From contig NZ_JADNQZ010000054.1 of assembly GCF_015709515.1 (NCBI RefSeq), positions 62,001 to 126,000 of the forward strand: DNA of 64,000 bases, in the 5' to 3' direction. Shown here in pieces: positions 47,183-55,610 of the stretch (position 1 is the stretch's first letter; each line of letters begins with the position of its first letter). This DNA comes from Methylocystis sp. H62 (GTDB taxonomy: Bacteria; Pseudomonadota; Alphaproteobacteria; Rhizobiales; Beijerinckiaceae). A program made the translations under genes and the position numbers. Under the pieces are notes generated by a model that saw nothing but the letters and a program-made list of their open reading frames with translations, was not told where the DNA came from and did no database searches.

Positions 47183-47845
47183 ACCTTTCACCGTCGCGGA
47201 AAACAGCGCGGCGCAGCCGACCGTTTCAACGCTGACGGCGTCAAAGCGCTTTTCGAGTTCGCGCGTCAGCGTCTCCAGATCGTCCTGCGTATTCGAAAAT
47301 ATGCCCTTGGAATTGTAGAACGCCATCAGCCTCTGCGCGGCGAAGCTGCGCGCGACGCCGCCCTGCAGCAGCGTCGAGCCGAACACGACGGCGCCTGGGT
47401 TCATCAAGGGCGACAGACAATCAAACGCGCGCGCCTTCGTCGTCATGTCGCCCGGCAGGCAATGCAGGAGATAATTGACGCCAAGCGAGTCGAATTTGGC
47501 GCGGTCAAAATCGATCGTCTCCAGCACATTGCGCACATAGGTCTCGGGCCGGTAGCGCGCGATGCGTCGCGCCGAAAATTGCAGCGCCTCACGGTTTAAA
47601 TCCATCAACGCGACGCGCGGCGTCGGAGTTGGAAAACGGCAGCGATCAAGAAAATAGCCGGTGCCGACGCCGACATCGAGATGATTGTCGCTGACATGCC
47701 GATCGTAATGGGCCAGCAGCCGCGGCGTCGGACATTTCCAGATCCAGCGATTGGACAGGCCGAGCACCAGCACATCGTAAATCGCCAGCATGTTCGGCGT
47801 GTAGACCGCCTGTCCGGCGTGAATTTGCTCGGTGGTGATCTGCAT
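47171..47845 (-). CDS. Class I SAM-dependent methyltransferase
   Basis: A 224-residue Rossmann methyltransferase. HLDVGVGTGYFLDRC is the SAM-binding loop (about 55-69), VALMDLNREAL the acidic second strand, and SLGVNYLLHCLPG the fourth strand. PTYVR-type partner residues give no substrate clue. ATG at 47845 (MQITTEQIHAGQAVYTP) starts the conserved core; the long open frame to 48094 overlaps the divergent ABC-F gene. Its stop overlaps the transpeptidase 3' end by 12 bases. Substrate unknown; ubiquinone- or lipid-type methylation is possible. Confidence 0.82.
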   Translation of the reverse strand: MQITTEQIHAGQAVYTPNMLAIYDVLVLGLSNRWIWKCPTPRLLAHYDRHVSDNHLDVGVGTGYFLDRCRFPTPTPRVALMDLNREALQFSARRIARYRPETYVRNVLETIDFDRAKFDSLGVNYLLHCLPGDMTTKARAFDCLSPLMNPGAVVFGSTLLQGGVARSFAAQRLMAFYNSKGIFSNTQDDLETLTRELEKRFDAVSVETVGCAALFSATVKGSGA

Positions 47846-47945
47846 CGTGCTCGCTCCGGAACTATCGGCGGCTTCGGGGGTGACAACCGGCCCGCCTGCG
47901 TGGAAGAAGCTTATCTCATGTTCATAAGACGCTGCTAAGCTTCCA

Positions 47946-49757
47946 ATGGCCCCTCCGCCCCTCCTCGCCCTCCAGGGCGTCATGCTCACGCTCGGCGGGA
48001 AGCCGCTGCTGGAAGGCGCCGATTTCGCCGTCGCGCCCGGCGCAAGGCTGTGCGTCGTCGGCCGCAATGGTTCGGGCAAATCGACGCTTCTCAAGATCGC
48101 GGCCGGCGAAATCGAGCCGGATGCCGGCGTGCGCTTTCTGCAGCCCGGCGCGTCGCTGCGCTATCTGCCGCAGGAGCCGGATTTTTCCGGCTTCGCCACG
48201 GCGCTTGCCTATGTCGAAGCTGGCCTCGGTCCCCTCGATGATCCCCACATCGCCAGAACCCTGCTCAACGATCTGGGGCTCGAGGGGGATGAAAACCCTG
48301 CGCGCCTCTCGGGCGGCGAAGCGCGACGGGCGGCGCTCGCCCGCGTTCTCGCGCCTGAGCCCGACATTTTGCTGCTCGACGAGCCGACGAACCACCTCGA
48401 TCTGCCGACGATCCTGTGGCTCGAAGAAAGGCTCGCGGCGTTGCGCTCGGCGCTCGTGCTCATCAGCCACGACCGCCGCTTTCTTCAGGATCTGACCCGG
48501 GAAACGCTGTGGATCGACCGTGGCCGCACGCGCCATCTGGCGCGCGGCTTCAAGGAATTCGAGGCCTGGCGCGACCGCGAATTGGAGGAAGAGGAAAAGC
48601 AGCAGCACAAGTTGGAGCGCAAGATCGTCGCCGAAGAACATTGGCTGCGCCACGGCGTTTCGGGGCGGCGCAAGCGCAATATGAAGCGACTCGGGGGCCT
48701 GCATCATCTGCGCGCGGAGCGCCGCGATCGCGTCATGCCGACCGGCGACGTGAAGCTTGAAGCCAGCGAAGCGCAGCTGTCCGGCAAGCTAGTCCTCGAG
48801 GCGATCAAGATCGGCAAGTCTTACGGCGAACGCGTCATCATCGAGAATTTCACGACGCGCATTTTGCGGGGCGACCGCATCGGAATCATCGGCGCGAACG
48901 GCGCCGGCAAAACGACGCTCGTCAACCTGCTGACCGGCGCGCTCGCGCCCGACAGCGGCAAGGTGCGATTAGGCGCCAATCTCGAAATGGCGACCCTCGA
49001 GCAAAGCCGCGCGAGTCTCGATCCGGGAACCACCTTGCAGGACGCGCTGACCGGCGGCGGCTCCGACACGATCGAGATCAATGGCGAACGGCGTCACGTC
49101 ATCGGCTACATGAAGGATTTCCTGTTCAAGCCGGAACAGGCGCGCACGCCCATCGGCAGGCTTTCGGGCGGCGAGCGCGGGCGCTTGCTGCTGGCGCGGG
49201 CGCTGGCGAAGCCGTCGAATCTCCTCGCGCTCGACGAACCAACGAACGACCTCGATCTCGAAACGCTCGATCTCTTAGAGGAAATGCTCGCCGATTATCC
49301 CGGCACGCTCATCGTCGTCAGCCATGATCGCGATTTTCTCGATCGCGTCGCGACGAGCGTTTTGATGAGCGATGGCGATGGCCGCTGGATTGAATATGCC
49401 GGCGGCTATAGCGACATGGTCGCTCAGCGCGGCAAGGGCGTGGAGACGCGGGTCGTGATCGCCTCAGCGCGGGAGACGAAAGAAAAGCCCGCGCCGCGCG
49501 AGAAGGCGGCGATACGGCAGAAGCTCTCCTTCAAGGAGCAGCACGCGCTCACGACCCTGCCCGCCAAGATCGATGCGTGGCGGGAACAATGCGCGAAATT
49601 GCAGAGACTGCTTGACGACCCGGAGCTCTATGCGCGCGATCCGGCTAAATTCGCCAAGGCGAGCGAAGCATTCGCCGTACTTCAAGCCGACATCGCCAAG
49701 GCCGAAGATGAGTGGCTTGCGCTCGAAATCAAGCGCGAGGAAGAGCGGTCAAACTAG
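47946..49757 (+). CDS. uup: ABC-F family ATPase, Uup-like
   Basis: A 603-residue cytosolic protein with two ABC domains and no membrane part. First domain: GRNGSGKST at 39-47, LSGGEARRAAL and LLLDEPTNHLDL. A charged linker rich in Glu/Lys follows (EEEEKQQHKLERKIVAEEHW). Second domain: GANGAGKTTLVNLL, LSGGERGRLLLARAL and LALDEPTNDLDLETLDLLEEML. A C-terminal coiled-coil from about 510 is characteristic of Uup, which acts on ribosomes or branched DNA. EttA-like members lack that long tail, favouring Uup. Confidence 0.92.
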   Translation: MAPPPLLALQGVMLTLGGKPLLEGADFAVAPGARLCVVGRNGSGKSTLLKIAAGEIEPDAGVRFLQPGASLRYLPQEPDFSGFATALAYVEAGLGPLDDPHIARTLLNDLGLEGDENPARLSGGEARRAALARVLAPEPDILLLDEPTNHLDLPTILWLEERLAALRSALVLISHDRRFLQDLTRETLWIDRGRTRHLARGFKEFEAWRDRELEEEEKQQHKLERKIVAEEHWLRHGVSGRRKRNMKRLGGLHHLRAERRDRVMPTGDVKLEASEAQLSGKLVLEAIKIGKSYGERVIIENFTTRILRGDRIGIIGANGAGKTTLVNLLTGALAPDSGKVRLGANLEMATLEQSRASLDPGTTLQDALTGGGSDTIEINGERRHVIGYMKDFLFKPEQARTPIGRLSGGERGRLLLARALAKPSNLLALDEPTNDLDLETLDLLEEMLADYPGTLIVVSHDRDFLDRVATSVLMSDGDGRWIEYAGGYSDMVAQRGKGVETRVVIASARETKEKPAPREKAAIRQKLSFKEQHALTTLPAKIDAWREQCAKLQRLLDDPELYARDPAKFAKASEAFAVLQADIAKAEDEWLALEIKREEERSN

Positions 49758-49798
49758 AAGACTTCCGCTCTACAGAAGTCGGCACAATGGAAGTCTTC
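49757..49798. promoter_or_regulatory. Inverted repeat at the end of the ABC-F gene
   Basis: GAAGACTTCC (49757-49766) and GGAAGTCTTC (49789-49798) are exact complements around a 22-base loop. The element starts at the uup stop and could end that transcript or act in the pseudoazurin leader; no T-run follows. Confidence 0.4.
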
Positions 49799-49935
49799 CA
49801 TGCGAAGTTTTGCCGCTCGTTATTGATGATCGAAAACAGCATAGATAGATCTCGGGTTCTCTTCCAAGAGAAGCGCCGTTGCACGGAAATTTGCATTGGC
49901 GCGTCAACTAATAATAGTTCCAGGGAGAAAGCTTC

Positions 49936-50397
49936 GTGACACGCGCATATCTCACTCTTGGCCGCCCATTCGGCGCGACCGCTTTGGCTCTTGCGATCCT
50001 CATCGGATGGTCGCGCCCTTCGATGGCGGGCGAAACCGTCGAGATCAAAATGCTCAACAAGGGCGCGGACCGTTACATGGTGTTCGAGCCGGAGGTCGTG
50101 CGGATCAAACCGGGCGACACGATTAAATTCGTCGCGGCCGACAAGGGGCATAACGCCGTCACCATAAAGGAGTTGCTCCCTTCGGGCGCCGAGCCGTTCC
50201 GCGGCAAGATCAATGAGGAATTGGCGATCACGCTGTCAACGCCCGGCGTCTATGGCTTCCGTTGCGATCCGCACTACACGCTGGGAATGGTCGGCGTCGT
50301 CATCGTCGGAGAGCCGGCCAATCTCGACGCCGCCAAGCAGGCGAAGCTGCCCGGCAAGGCGGGCGAGGTCATGACGAAACTTCTGGGCAGCCTCTGA
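49936..50397 (+). CDS. Pseudoazurin (type 1 blue copper protein), periplasmic
   Basis: The 153-residue precursor has a signal peptide (ATALALAILIGWSRPSMA, cleavage near 31). The cupredoxin domain keeps all four copper ligands: His72 in DKGHNAVT and Cys110, His113 and Met118 in CDPHYTLGM. Pseudoazurins shuttle electrons to nitrite and nitrous oxide reductases or other periplasmic oxidoreductases. GGGAGAAAG lies before the GTG start. No denitrification gene is adjacent, so the partner is unknown. Confidence 0.92.
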   Translation: MTRAYLTLGRPFGATALALAILIGWSRPSMAGETVEIKMLNKGADRYMVFEPEVVRIKPGDTIKFVAADKGHNAVTIKELLPSGAEPFRGKINEELAITLSTPGVYGFRCDPHYTLGMVGVVIVGEPANLDAAKQAKLPGKAGEVMTKLLGSL

Positions 50398-50444
50398 GTC
50401 TTCGCGCCTAATGCGGCGTTGGCGAACGCCCAATCAGCCGCAAC

Positions 50445-50478
50445 GAGAGAGGCTTTCGCCGCGGCGAAAGCCTCTCTC
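50445..50478. terminator. Perfect 34-nt palindrome between convergent pseudoazurin and MFS genes
   Basis: GAGAGAGGCTTTCGCC runs without interruption into its own complement, GGCGAAAGCCTCTCTC, around a central CG overlap. It lies 48 bases after the pseudoazurin stop and 30 bases before the convergent MFS stop. It fits a bidirectional hairpin, though no strong T-run follows. Confidence 0.6.
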
Positions 50479-50507
50479 CGGCAACGGGAAATGGCCGGAA
50501 CGAGACG

Positions 50508-51827
50508 TCAGGCGCGACGAAATCGAAGGCTGACCCTGCCGATGCGGAGAATCAGCAAAGCCGCGATCAGCGGTCCCAGGGCGAGCGCGAGCAGCGCGTC
50601 AGAAAATTCGCCCGTCGCGCCTTTGACGAGACCGACGAGATACGGCCCGGCAAAACCCGAGATATTGCCGATCGAGTTGATCACCGCGACGCCAACCACG
50701 GCGTCGCCGGTTCCGAGCGCCAGCGTCGTGAAGCTCCAGAACGTCGGCAGCGCCGCGATCGCGCCGACAGCGGCGACGGACAGCGCGATCATCGACAGCA
50801 ACGGTGTCGGCGCGTAGGCGGCGCAGGCCAGTCCGATTGCGCCGACGACGCCGGCGAGCGCCGTGTGGCAGACGGTCTCACGGCGCCGGTCGGAGCTGCG
50901 GCTCCAGGCCCACATCGCCAGCGCGGCGCAAATATAGGGAATTGACGCCAGCAAACTCGTCGCGATGACGCCGAATCCGAAGGCTTTGATGATTTGCGGG
51001 AGCCAGAAGCTCAAGCCGTAGAGGGCGATGACGATCCCGAAATAGGCGACGCCGAGAATGAGAATGCGCACATCCTTGAGCGCGCGCCAATGGTCGCCAT
51101 GATCCTGCCCGGCCTCGCGCTCGAGCACGGCGCGCAACGACGCCTTTTCGCCGGAGGTGAGCCATTTCGCCGACCGAGGTCCGTCAGGCAGATAGAAAAA
51201 ACAGACAATACCGAGAATGATCGAAGGCAGCGCCTCCATCAGGAACAGCCAGCGCCAGCCGCTGATCCCGCCGACGCCGTTCAGCGAGGCGAGGATGAAT
51301 CCCGAGATCGGCGATCCGATCGCACTGGCGAGCGGAACCGCGATCAGGAAGCTGGCGAGAACGCGCGCGCGCTGGGCGGCGGGAATCCAATAGGTGAGAT
51401 AGAGAATGACGCCCGGCGCGAAACCGGCTTCCATCACGCCGAGCAGCAGACGCAGAGCGACGAAGCTCGCCTCGCTCCAGACGAAGGCGGTGAGCGCCGA
51501 AACGAGGCCCCAACTCACCATGATGCGCGCGATCCACAGGCGCGCGCCGACGCGGTGCATGATGTAGTTGCTCGGCGCTTCGAACAGGCAATAGCCGATA
51601 AAGAAGACGCCGGCGGCCCAGCCGAAGAATTCCGGCGTGAAGCCAAGTTCGGCATTCATTGTCAGGGCGGCGAAGCCGATGTTCACCCGGTCGAGATAGG
51701 CGACGATAAAGGCCGTGACGAGAAAAGGGACCAGTCGCCGCGCCACTTTCGCGACGACGCGGTCGGCGTCGAGAGCCTCGCGCGCCGCGCCCGGCTTTGG
51801 AGCGGCTGCGACCGCCGCATCCGACAT
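50508..51827 (-). CDS. MFS transporter, anion:cation symporter (ACS) type
   Basis: A 439-residue permease with twelve predicted helices. FLVTAFIVAYLDRVNIGFAAL in helix 1 (about 35-55) and the helix 2-3 region FEAPSNYIMHRVGARLWIARI are characteristic of the ACS family, which imports organic acids such as phthalate, tartrate or hexuronates. PAAQRARVLASF follows helix 4. It is the last gene of a three-gene run: its start at 51827 lies 3 bases after the methyltransferase stop. Substrate unknown. Confidence 0.9.
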   Translation of the reverse strand: MSDAAVAAAPKPGAAREALDADRVVAKVARRLVPFLVTAFIVAYLDRVNIGFAALTMNAELGFTPEFFGWAAGVFFIGYCLFEAPSNYIMHRVGARLWIARIMVSWGLVSALTAFVWSEASFVALRLLLGVMEAGFAPGVILYLTYWIPAAQRARVLASFLIAVPLASAIGSPISGFILASLNGVGGISGWRWLFLMEALPSIILGIVCFFYLPDGPRSAKWLTSGEKASLRAVLEREAGQDHGDHWRALKDVRILILGVAYFGIVIALYGLSFWLPQIIKAFGFGVIATSLLASIPYICAALAMWAWSRSSDRRRETVCHTALAGVVGAIGLACAAYAPTPLLSMIALSVAAVGAIAALPTFWSFTTLALGTGDAVVGVAVINSIGNISGFAGPYLVGLVKGATGEFSDALLALALGPLIAALLILRIGRVSLRFRRA

Positions 51828-51830
51828 TAG

Positions 51831-52538
51831 TTAAGCCCGCTCAAAGCGCATGAGATGGTGCCAGCGATGCGGAACATCGCCGGGCAAGCGCTTAAGACCT
51901 GCCGCGCGCGCCTGCTGCTCCAGAAGCGACAAGGGCTCCGGATAGTCGCTTGTCGAGACATGATCGAAAATCGCGTCTTTTTCAGCCCGCGAAAGGCCGG
52001 TCCAGTCCTTTTCGATCCAGGCGAAATAATGCCTCAGATAGTCATCGCGCGTTTCGTCTTCCTCGCGCATCGTGTCGACCAGCAACAGCAGGCCGCCGGG
52101 CGCGAGCGCGCGCGACGCGCGGCGAAAGAACTCCGCTTTGTCCTCGGTCGACAGGTGATGCAGAACGAAGCTGCTGTGAAGGACATCGTAGGAGACGCCG
52201 TCGGAAAGAGCCGACAGCATGTCGCTGTGCGCGAGCTGCACCGGACACGGCAGAGATTTCAGGTTTTCGGCTGCGAGCGCGAGCGCGGTGTCCGAAAGAT
52301 CGATCCCCTTGTAGCTTGCCGGCGGGATGCGGCGCAGAATCGGCGCAAAGACATGCGCATCGCCACAACCGAGATCGAGCAGAGAGAAGGCTCGCCCTTC
52401 GAAGCGCTCGCGCAAGGCGCGCTCGACCTCTTCGCCGAGCGCCGCATGGAACATAAAATCCTTGACGACGACTTTCTCATAGGTGTCCCAGAGATCGAAA
52501 ATCTCGCCCGAGTATGCGCTCTTTACATCGGCGTTCAT
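51831..52538 (-). CDS. Class I SAM-dependent methyltransferase (type 11/25-like)
   Basis: The 235-residue enzyme has SLLDLGCGDAHVFAPIL as SAM loop, YKGIDLSDTALALA as second strand and DVLHSSFVLHHLSTEDKAEFFR as the post-strand-4 block. LAPGGLLLLVDTMREEDETR is also conserved. AAAGG precedes the ATG at 52538. It sits between nitroreductase and MFS genes on the same strand with spacings of 20 and 3 bases, so one transcript is likely. Substrate unknown. Confidence 0.86.
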   Translation of the reverse strand: MNADVKSAYSGEIFDLWDTYEKVVVKDFMFHAALGEEVERALRERFEGRAFSLLDLGCGDAHVFAPILRRIPPASYKGIDLSDTALALAAENLKSLPCPVQLAHSDMLSALSDGVSYDVLHSSFVLHHLSTEDKAEFFRRASRALAPGGLLLLVDTMREEDETRDDYLRHYFAWIEKDWTGLSRAEKDAIFDHVSTSDYPEPLSLLEQQARAAGLKRLPGDVPHRWHHLMRFERA

Positions 52539-52558
52539 GAGCCAGCCTTTTTGTCGAT

Positions 52559-53410
52559 TCACTTAAGAGCAAAGCCCAGTGCGTTGAGGGCTTCGCGAAT
52601 GCGGTCGCGACCGCTCAACGCCTCCGGCCCGCGCACGCGCGACAGCGCCTGACGAATCCACCCCTGATCCGGCAGGCCCTGCTCCTTCTGGAATTCCTTG
52701 AACTTTTCGTCGAGCGTTTCGATCGCCTCGCGCTGCGCGTCGCCCCAGTCATATTGCTCGTGATGAAGCACGGCCGCCTGACCGAGGCGAGGCTTGACGG
52801 CGGCGTTGGCGGCCGGATCGGGAACGCCGACGACCATGCCGAAGACAGCGAAGACGTTCGGCGGCAGATTCAATTCCTTGGCGACCTCTTCCGGCTTATT
52901 GCGCATCGCGCCGATATAGCAGCAGCCGAGGCCGATCGATTCAAGCGCGCTGACCGCGTTCTGCGCGGCGAGCGCGGCGTCGACCGCGCCGGTCAGAAAC
53001 ATCTCGAAGTAAGACAATCCGGCGGCGTCACGCCCCCTCTCGCGCCCGATATTCTCGAGACGCGCGAGATCGCAGAGCCAGACGAGAAACAGCGGGGCGT
53101 GATGGACGTGCTTCTGGCCGCCGGCAAGATCGGCGAGACGTGTCTTGCGCGCCTCGTCCTGCACCGCGACGACGCTCCAGACTTGCAGATTCGACGATGT
53201 CGACGCCGACTGCGCCGCCGCGACGATGATCTCCAGCGCGCCCTCGGGCAGCGGCTCGGGCAGGAAATTGCGATGCGAACGATGCGCCAGAATGAGATCG
53301 AGCGTGTCGTTCCACTGCTGGGGCTTTGGCGAATCGTCACGGCGATAGCGTTCAAACATCGCCGCCGCGCCGCGCGGATCGAAGGTTTCCGGGCTCAAAG
53401 GCTTGTTCAT
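52559..53410 (-). CDS. Nitroreductase family flavoprotein
   Basis: A 283-residue NAD(P)H-dependent FMN oxidoreductase. LILAHRSHRNFLPEPLPEGALEIIVAAAQSA is the N-terminal flavin-binding block, with SSNLQVWSVVAVQDE after it. SIGLGCCYIGAMRNKPEEVAKELNLPPNVFAVFGMVVG is the C-terminal half of the site. Length fits the larger NfsA/FRP group. AAAGGAAGC precedes the ATG at 53410. First gene of an apparent operon with a methyltransferase and an ACS transporter, which may together process an imported aromatic or nitro compound; this is inference. Confidence 0.9.
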   Translation of the reverse strand: MNKPLSPETFDPRGAAAMFERYRRDDSPKPQQWNDTLDLILAHRSHRNFLPEPLPEGALEIIVAAAQSASTSSNLQVWSVVAVQDEARKTRLADLAGGQKHVHHAPLFLVWLCDLARLENIGRERGRDAAGLSYFEMFLTGAVDAALAAQNAVSALESIGLGCCYIGAMRNKPEEVAKELNLPPNVFAVFGMVVGVPDPAANAAVKPRLGQAAVLHHEQYDWGDAQREAIETLDEKFKEFQKEQGLPDQGWIRQALSRVRGPEALSGRDRIREALNALGFALK

Positions 53411-53466
53411 GGCGCTTCCTTTAGGCGGGTTGCTCTGCTGGCGCAACATTCCGCCCTTTCGCTTTG

Positions 53467-53497
53467 TTGACTCTGTTGTATATTATGGAAATATACA
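53467..53497 (+). promoter_or_regulatory. brnTA promoter with perfect inverted-repeat operator
   Basis: TGTATATT (53477-53484) and AATATACA (53490-53497) form an exact inverted repeat with 5-base spacer. TTGACT at 53467-53472 and, 17 bases later, AATATA at 53490-53495 serve as -35 and -10 boxes, so the palindrome overlaps the promoter. Transcription would start close to the brnT ATG at 53501. BrnA is the expected repressor. Confidence 0.65.
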
Positions 53498-53500
53498 CAA

Positions 53501-53803
53501 ATGGTCAATTTCGAGCATGTCGCCGGTTTCGAGTGGGATCACGGCAACGCGCGCAAGAGCGTCGAAAAGCACGACGTGAGCCAGGCGGAGGCTGAGCAGA
53601 TTTTTGCCAATGATCCGCTGATCGTGACGGACGACTTGGCTCACAACCAGAGCGAGCCACGCTATCACGCCCTCGGTCGAACGGACGCATCTCGATTGCT
53701 GCATGTCACATTCACGCTGCGCTCAAACGGGACGCGCATTCGAGTGATCTCCGCCCGCGATATGAGTCGCAAGGAACGACAACGCTATGAGCAAGACGAC
53801 TAA
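53501..53803 (+). CDS. brnT: BrnT family toxin (ribonuclease)
   Basis: A 100-residue toxin: FEWDHGNARKSVEKHDVSQAEAEQIF at about 9-35 is the BrnT signature (FEWD-x-K-A-x2-N-x2-KHGVSF). LIVTDDLAHNQSEPRYHALGRTD and VTFTLRSNGTRIRVISARDMSRKER complete the RelE-like fold, with Arg residues of the RISAR segment catalytic. BrnT cleaves RNA and blocks translation until bound by BrnA. No ribosome site is seen; the start may be leaderless. It overlaps brnA by 17 bases. Confidence 0.93.
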   Translation: MVNFEHVAGFEWDHGNARKSVEKHDVSQAEAEQIFANDPLIVTDDLAHNQSEPRYHALGRTDASRLLHVTFTLRSNGTRIRVISARDMSRKERQRYEQDD

Positions 53804-54050
53804 GACTCCGCCGCCGACGTTCGCAACCGAAGCAGACGAACGTGCTTACTGGGAAAGTCACGACTCCGCGGAACATGTCGACTGGAGCAAGGCGAAGCGC
53901 GTTCGCTTGCCGAATCTCAAACCGTCGACGACCTCGATCTCTCTACGACTCCCGGTCAGTCTGCTCGAGCAGATAAAGATCGCCGCCAATAAACGCGACG
54001 TGCCCTATCAGTCGCTGATAAAAATCTGGCTCGCCGAAAAGGTCCGCTGA
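53787..54050 (+). CDS. brnA: BrnA family antitoxin
   Basis: The 87-residue antitoxin has an acidic N-terminus containing ADERAYWESHDSAEHVDWSKAKRV, which wraps the toxin, and a C-terminal ribbon-helix-helix domain STTSISLRLPVSLLEQIKIAANKRDVPYQSLIKIWLAEKV that binds DNA. Order toxin-antitoxin is normal for brnTA. The palindrome in the promoter fits two RHH dimers. The pair forms a complete type II module inserted between housekeeping genes. Confidence 0.93.
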   Translation: MSKTTKTPPPTFATEADERAYWESHDSAEHVDWSKAKRVRLPNLKPSTTSISLRLPVSLLEQIKIAANKRDVPYQSLIKIWLAEKVR

Positions 54051-54087
54051 GTCCTAGGAAATCCGGTTATCCGTTCGCTTGGACGGC

Positions 54088-54185
54088 GTCATTCCCGGCA
54101 GGCCGAAGGCCTGACCGGGAATCCAGAGCAACGTCGCGAAAGATTGGTTTTTTCTGGATTCCCGATCGCGCGCGTCGGGAATGAC
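54088..54185. repeat. Dispersed palindromic element, GTCATTCCCGG type
   Basis: GTCATTCCCGGCAGGCCGAAGG and CCTGACCGGGAATCCAGA lead to a centre with TTTTTTCTGGATTCCCG and the closing CGTCGGGAATGAC, giving nested inverted ends. It lies between brnA and the end of gckA and may also act as the gckA terminator. Confidence 0.75.
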
Positions 54186-54203
54186 ATTCGGCCAGATGCG
54201 TAT

Positions 54204-55478
54204 TTACACCCGCTTCGGCACCAGGATCGCGCGAAAATCATTCACATTCGTGCGCGTCGGCTTGGTTACGATGAGATCGCCGAGCTTCTCGAACGCCGTG
54301 TAGGCGTCATTGTTGGCGAAATGCGCCTTCAGATCGACGCCGGCCTTTTTCGCGCGCTCGAACGAATCCGCCGTCATGATCGCGCCAGCGTTGTCCTCGC
54401 TGCCGTCGATGCCGTCGGTGTCGCAAGCGATCGCCGATACGCCGCCGAAGCCTTCGAGCGCCAGCGTCAGTCCGAGCAGGAACTCGGCGTCACGTCCGCC
54501 GCGTCCCTTGCCGCGCACGGTGACGGTCGTCTCGCCGCCCGAGATGATGGCGACGGGCGGCGCGAAGGGCTGGCCATGGAGGGCGATCTGCTTTGCGATG
54601 CCGGCGTGCACGAGCGCCACGTCGCGCGACTCGCCTTCAAGATCGCCGAGAATGCAGGGCGTAAATCCTGCCGCTTTCGCTACAGCCGCAGCCGCGTCGA
54701 GCGAGCCTTGCGGCGTGGCGATGAGAATGTTCTGCACTTTCTCAAAGATGGCGTCGCCGGGCTTGGGCGTTTCGCATCCGGGCTCTTGCAGATGCGCCAG
54801 CACCGCCGCCGGCGCGTCGATCTTATATTTTGCGATGACGGCGAGCGCGTCTTCGCGCGTGGTCGGATCGGGAACCGTGGGGCCCGAGGCGATCACCGAT
54901 AGATCGTCATTCGGCACATCGGAAATCATCAGCGCCACGACGCGCGCCGGCGCCGCGGCGCGGGCGAGACGCCCGCCCTTGATGGCGGAGAGATGCTTGC
55001 GCACGCAATTCATCTCAGAGATGTTCGCGCCGCTCCTCAGCAGCGCCTTGTTCACCGCCTGCTTTTCCTCGAGCGTGACGCCTTCGGCCGGCAGCGCCAT
55101 CAGCGCCGAGCCGCCGCCGGAAATCAGCGCGAGAACGAGATCGTCCTCGGAAAGCCCCTGCACCTTCTGCAAAATGCGCTTGGCCGCTTCGCGGCCGGCG
55201 GCGTCAGGCACCGGATGCGACGCTTCGATCACTTCAATGTGTTTTGTCGGCGCGCCATGCTCGTAGCGCGTCACGACGAGCCCTTCGAGCGGGCCTTGCC
55301 AATGCGCCTCCACCGCGGCCGCCATGGAGGCGGCGGCCTTGCCGGCGCCGACGACGATGGTGCGGCCCTTCGGCGGGGCGATCTTCGCGAGATAGGGCGG
55401 CAGGCAGACCGTTGGCGACGCAGCGGCGACGGCGGCGTCAAACATGGCGCGAAGGAGGGTGCGGAAATCGTCGGACAT
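54204..55478 (-). CDS. gckA: Glycerate 2-kinase (MOFRL family)
   Basis: A 424-residue kinase that phosphorylates D-glycerate to 2-phosphoglycerate, a step of the serine cycle. The N-terminal DUF4147 domain carries VVGAGKAAASMAAAVE, LVLALISGGGSALMALP and SEMNCVRKHLSAIKGG. The C-terminal MOFRL domain includes AIISGGETTVTVRGKGRGGRDAEFLLGLTL and ACDTDGIDGSEDNAGAI. Length and motifs match GckA/TtuD. It lies about 3.2 kb from the mcl gene on the same strand, but not in that operon. Confidence 0.93.
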   Translation of the reverse strand: MSDDFRTLLRAMFDAAVAAASPTVCLPPYLAKIAPPKGRTIVVGAGKAAASMAAAVEAHWQGPLEGLVVTRYEHGAPTKHIEVIEASHPVPDAAGREAAKRILQKVQGLSEDDLVLALISGGGSALMALPAEGVTLEEKQAVNKALLRSGANISEMNCVRKHLSAIKGGRLARAAAPARVVALMISDVPNDDLSVIASGPTVPDPTTREDALAVIAKYKIDAPAAVLAHLQEPGCETPKPGDAIFEKVQNILIATPQGSLDAAAAVAKAAGFTPCILGDLEGESRDVALVHAGIAKQIALHGQPFAPPVAIISGGETTVTVRGKGRGGRDAEFLLGLTLALEGFGGVSAIACDTDGIDGSEDNAGAIMTADSFERAKKAGVDLKAHFANNDAYTAFEKLGDLIVTKPTRTNVNDFRAILVPKRV

Positions 55479-55610
55479 CGCGCATTTTACCTTGTTCTTC
55501 TGGCAATCCGTCGGTCAACGCCGTGGAGCTGCGACAACCGTCGGCGCTGTCTTTTCAGCATCTCAAGCGCCCGTCAACCGGGCGCGGAGTCGCGCGCCGC
55601 GGTGGCCCAC

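Noticed and set aside
47846-48094. N-terminal extension of the methyltransferase
   Set aside because: It overlaps the divergent ABC-F gene and has no methyltransferase sequence; the ATG at 47845 begins the conserved part.
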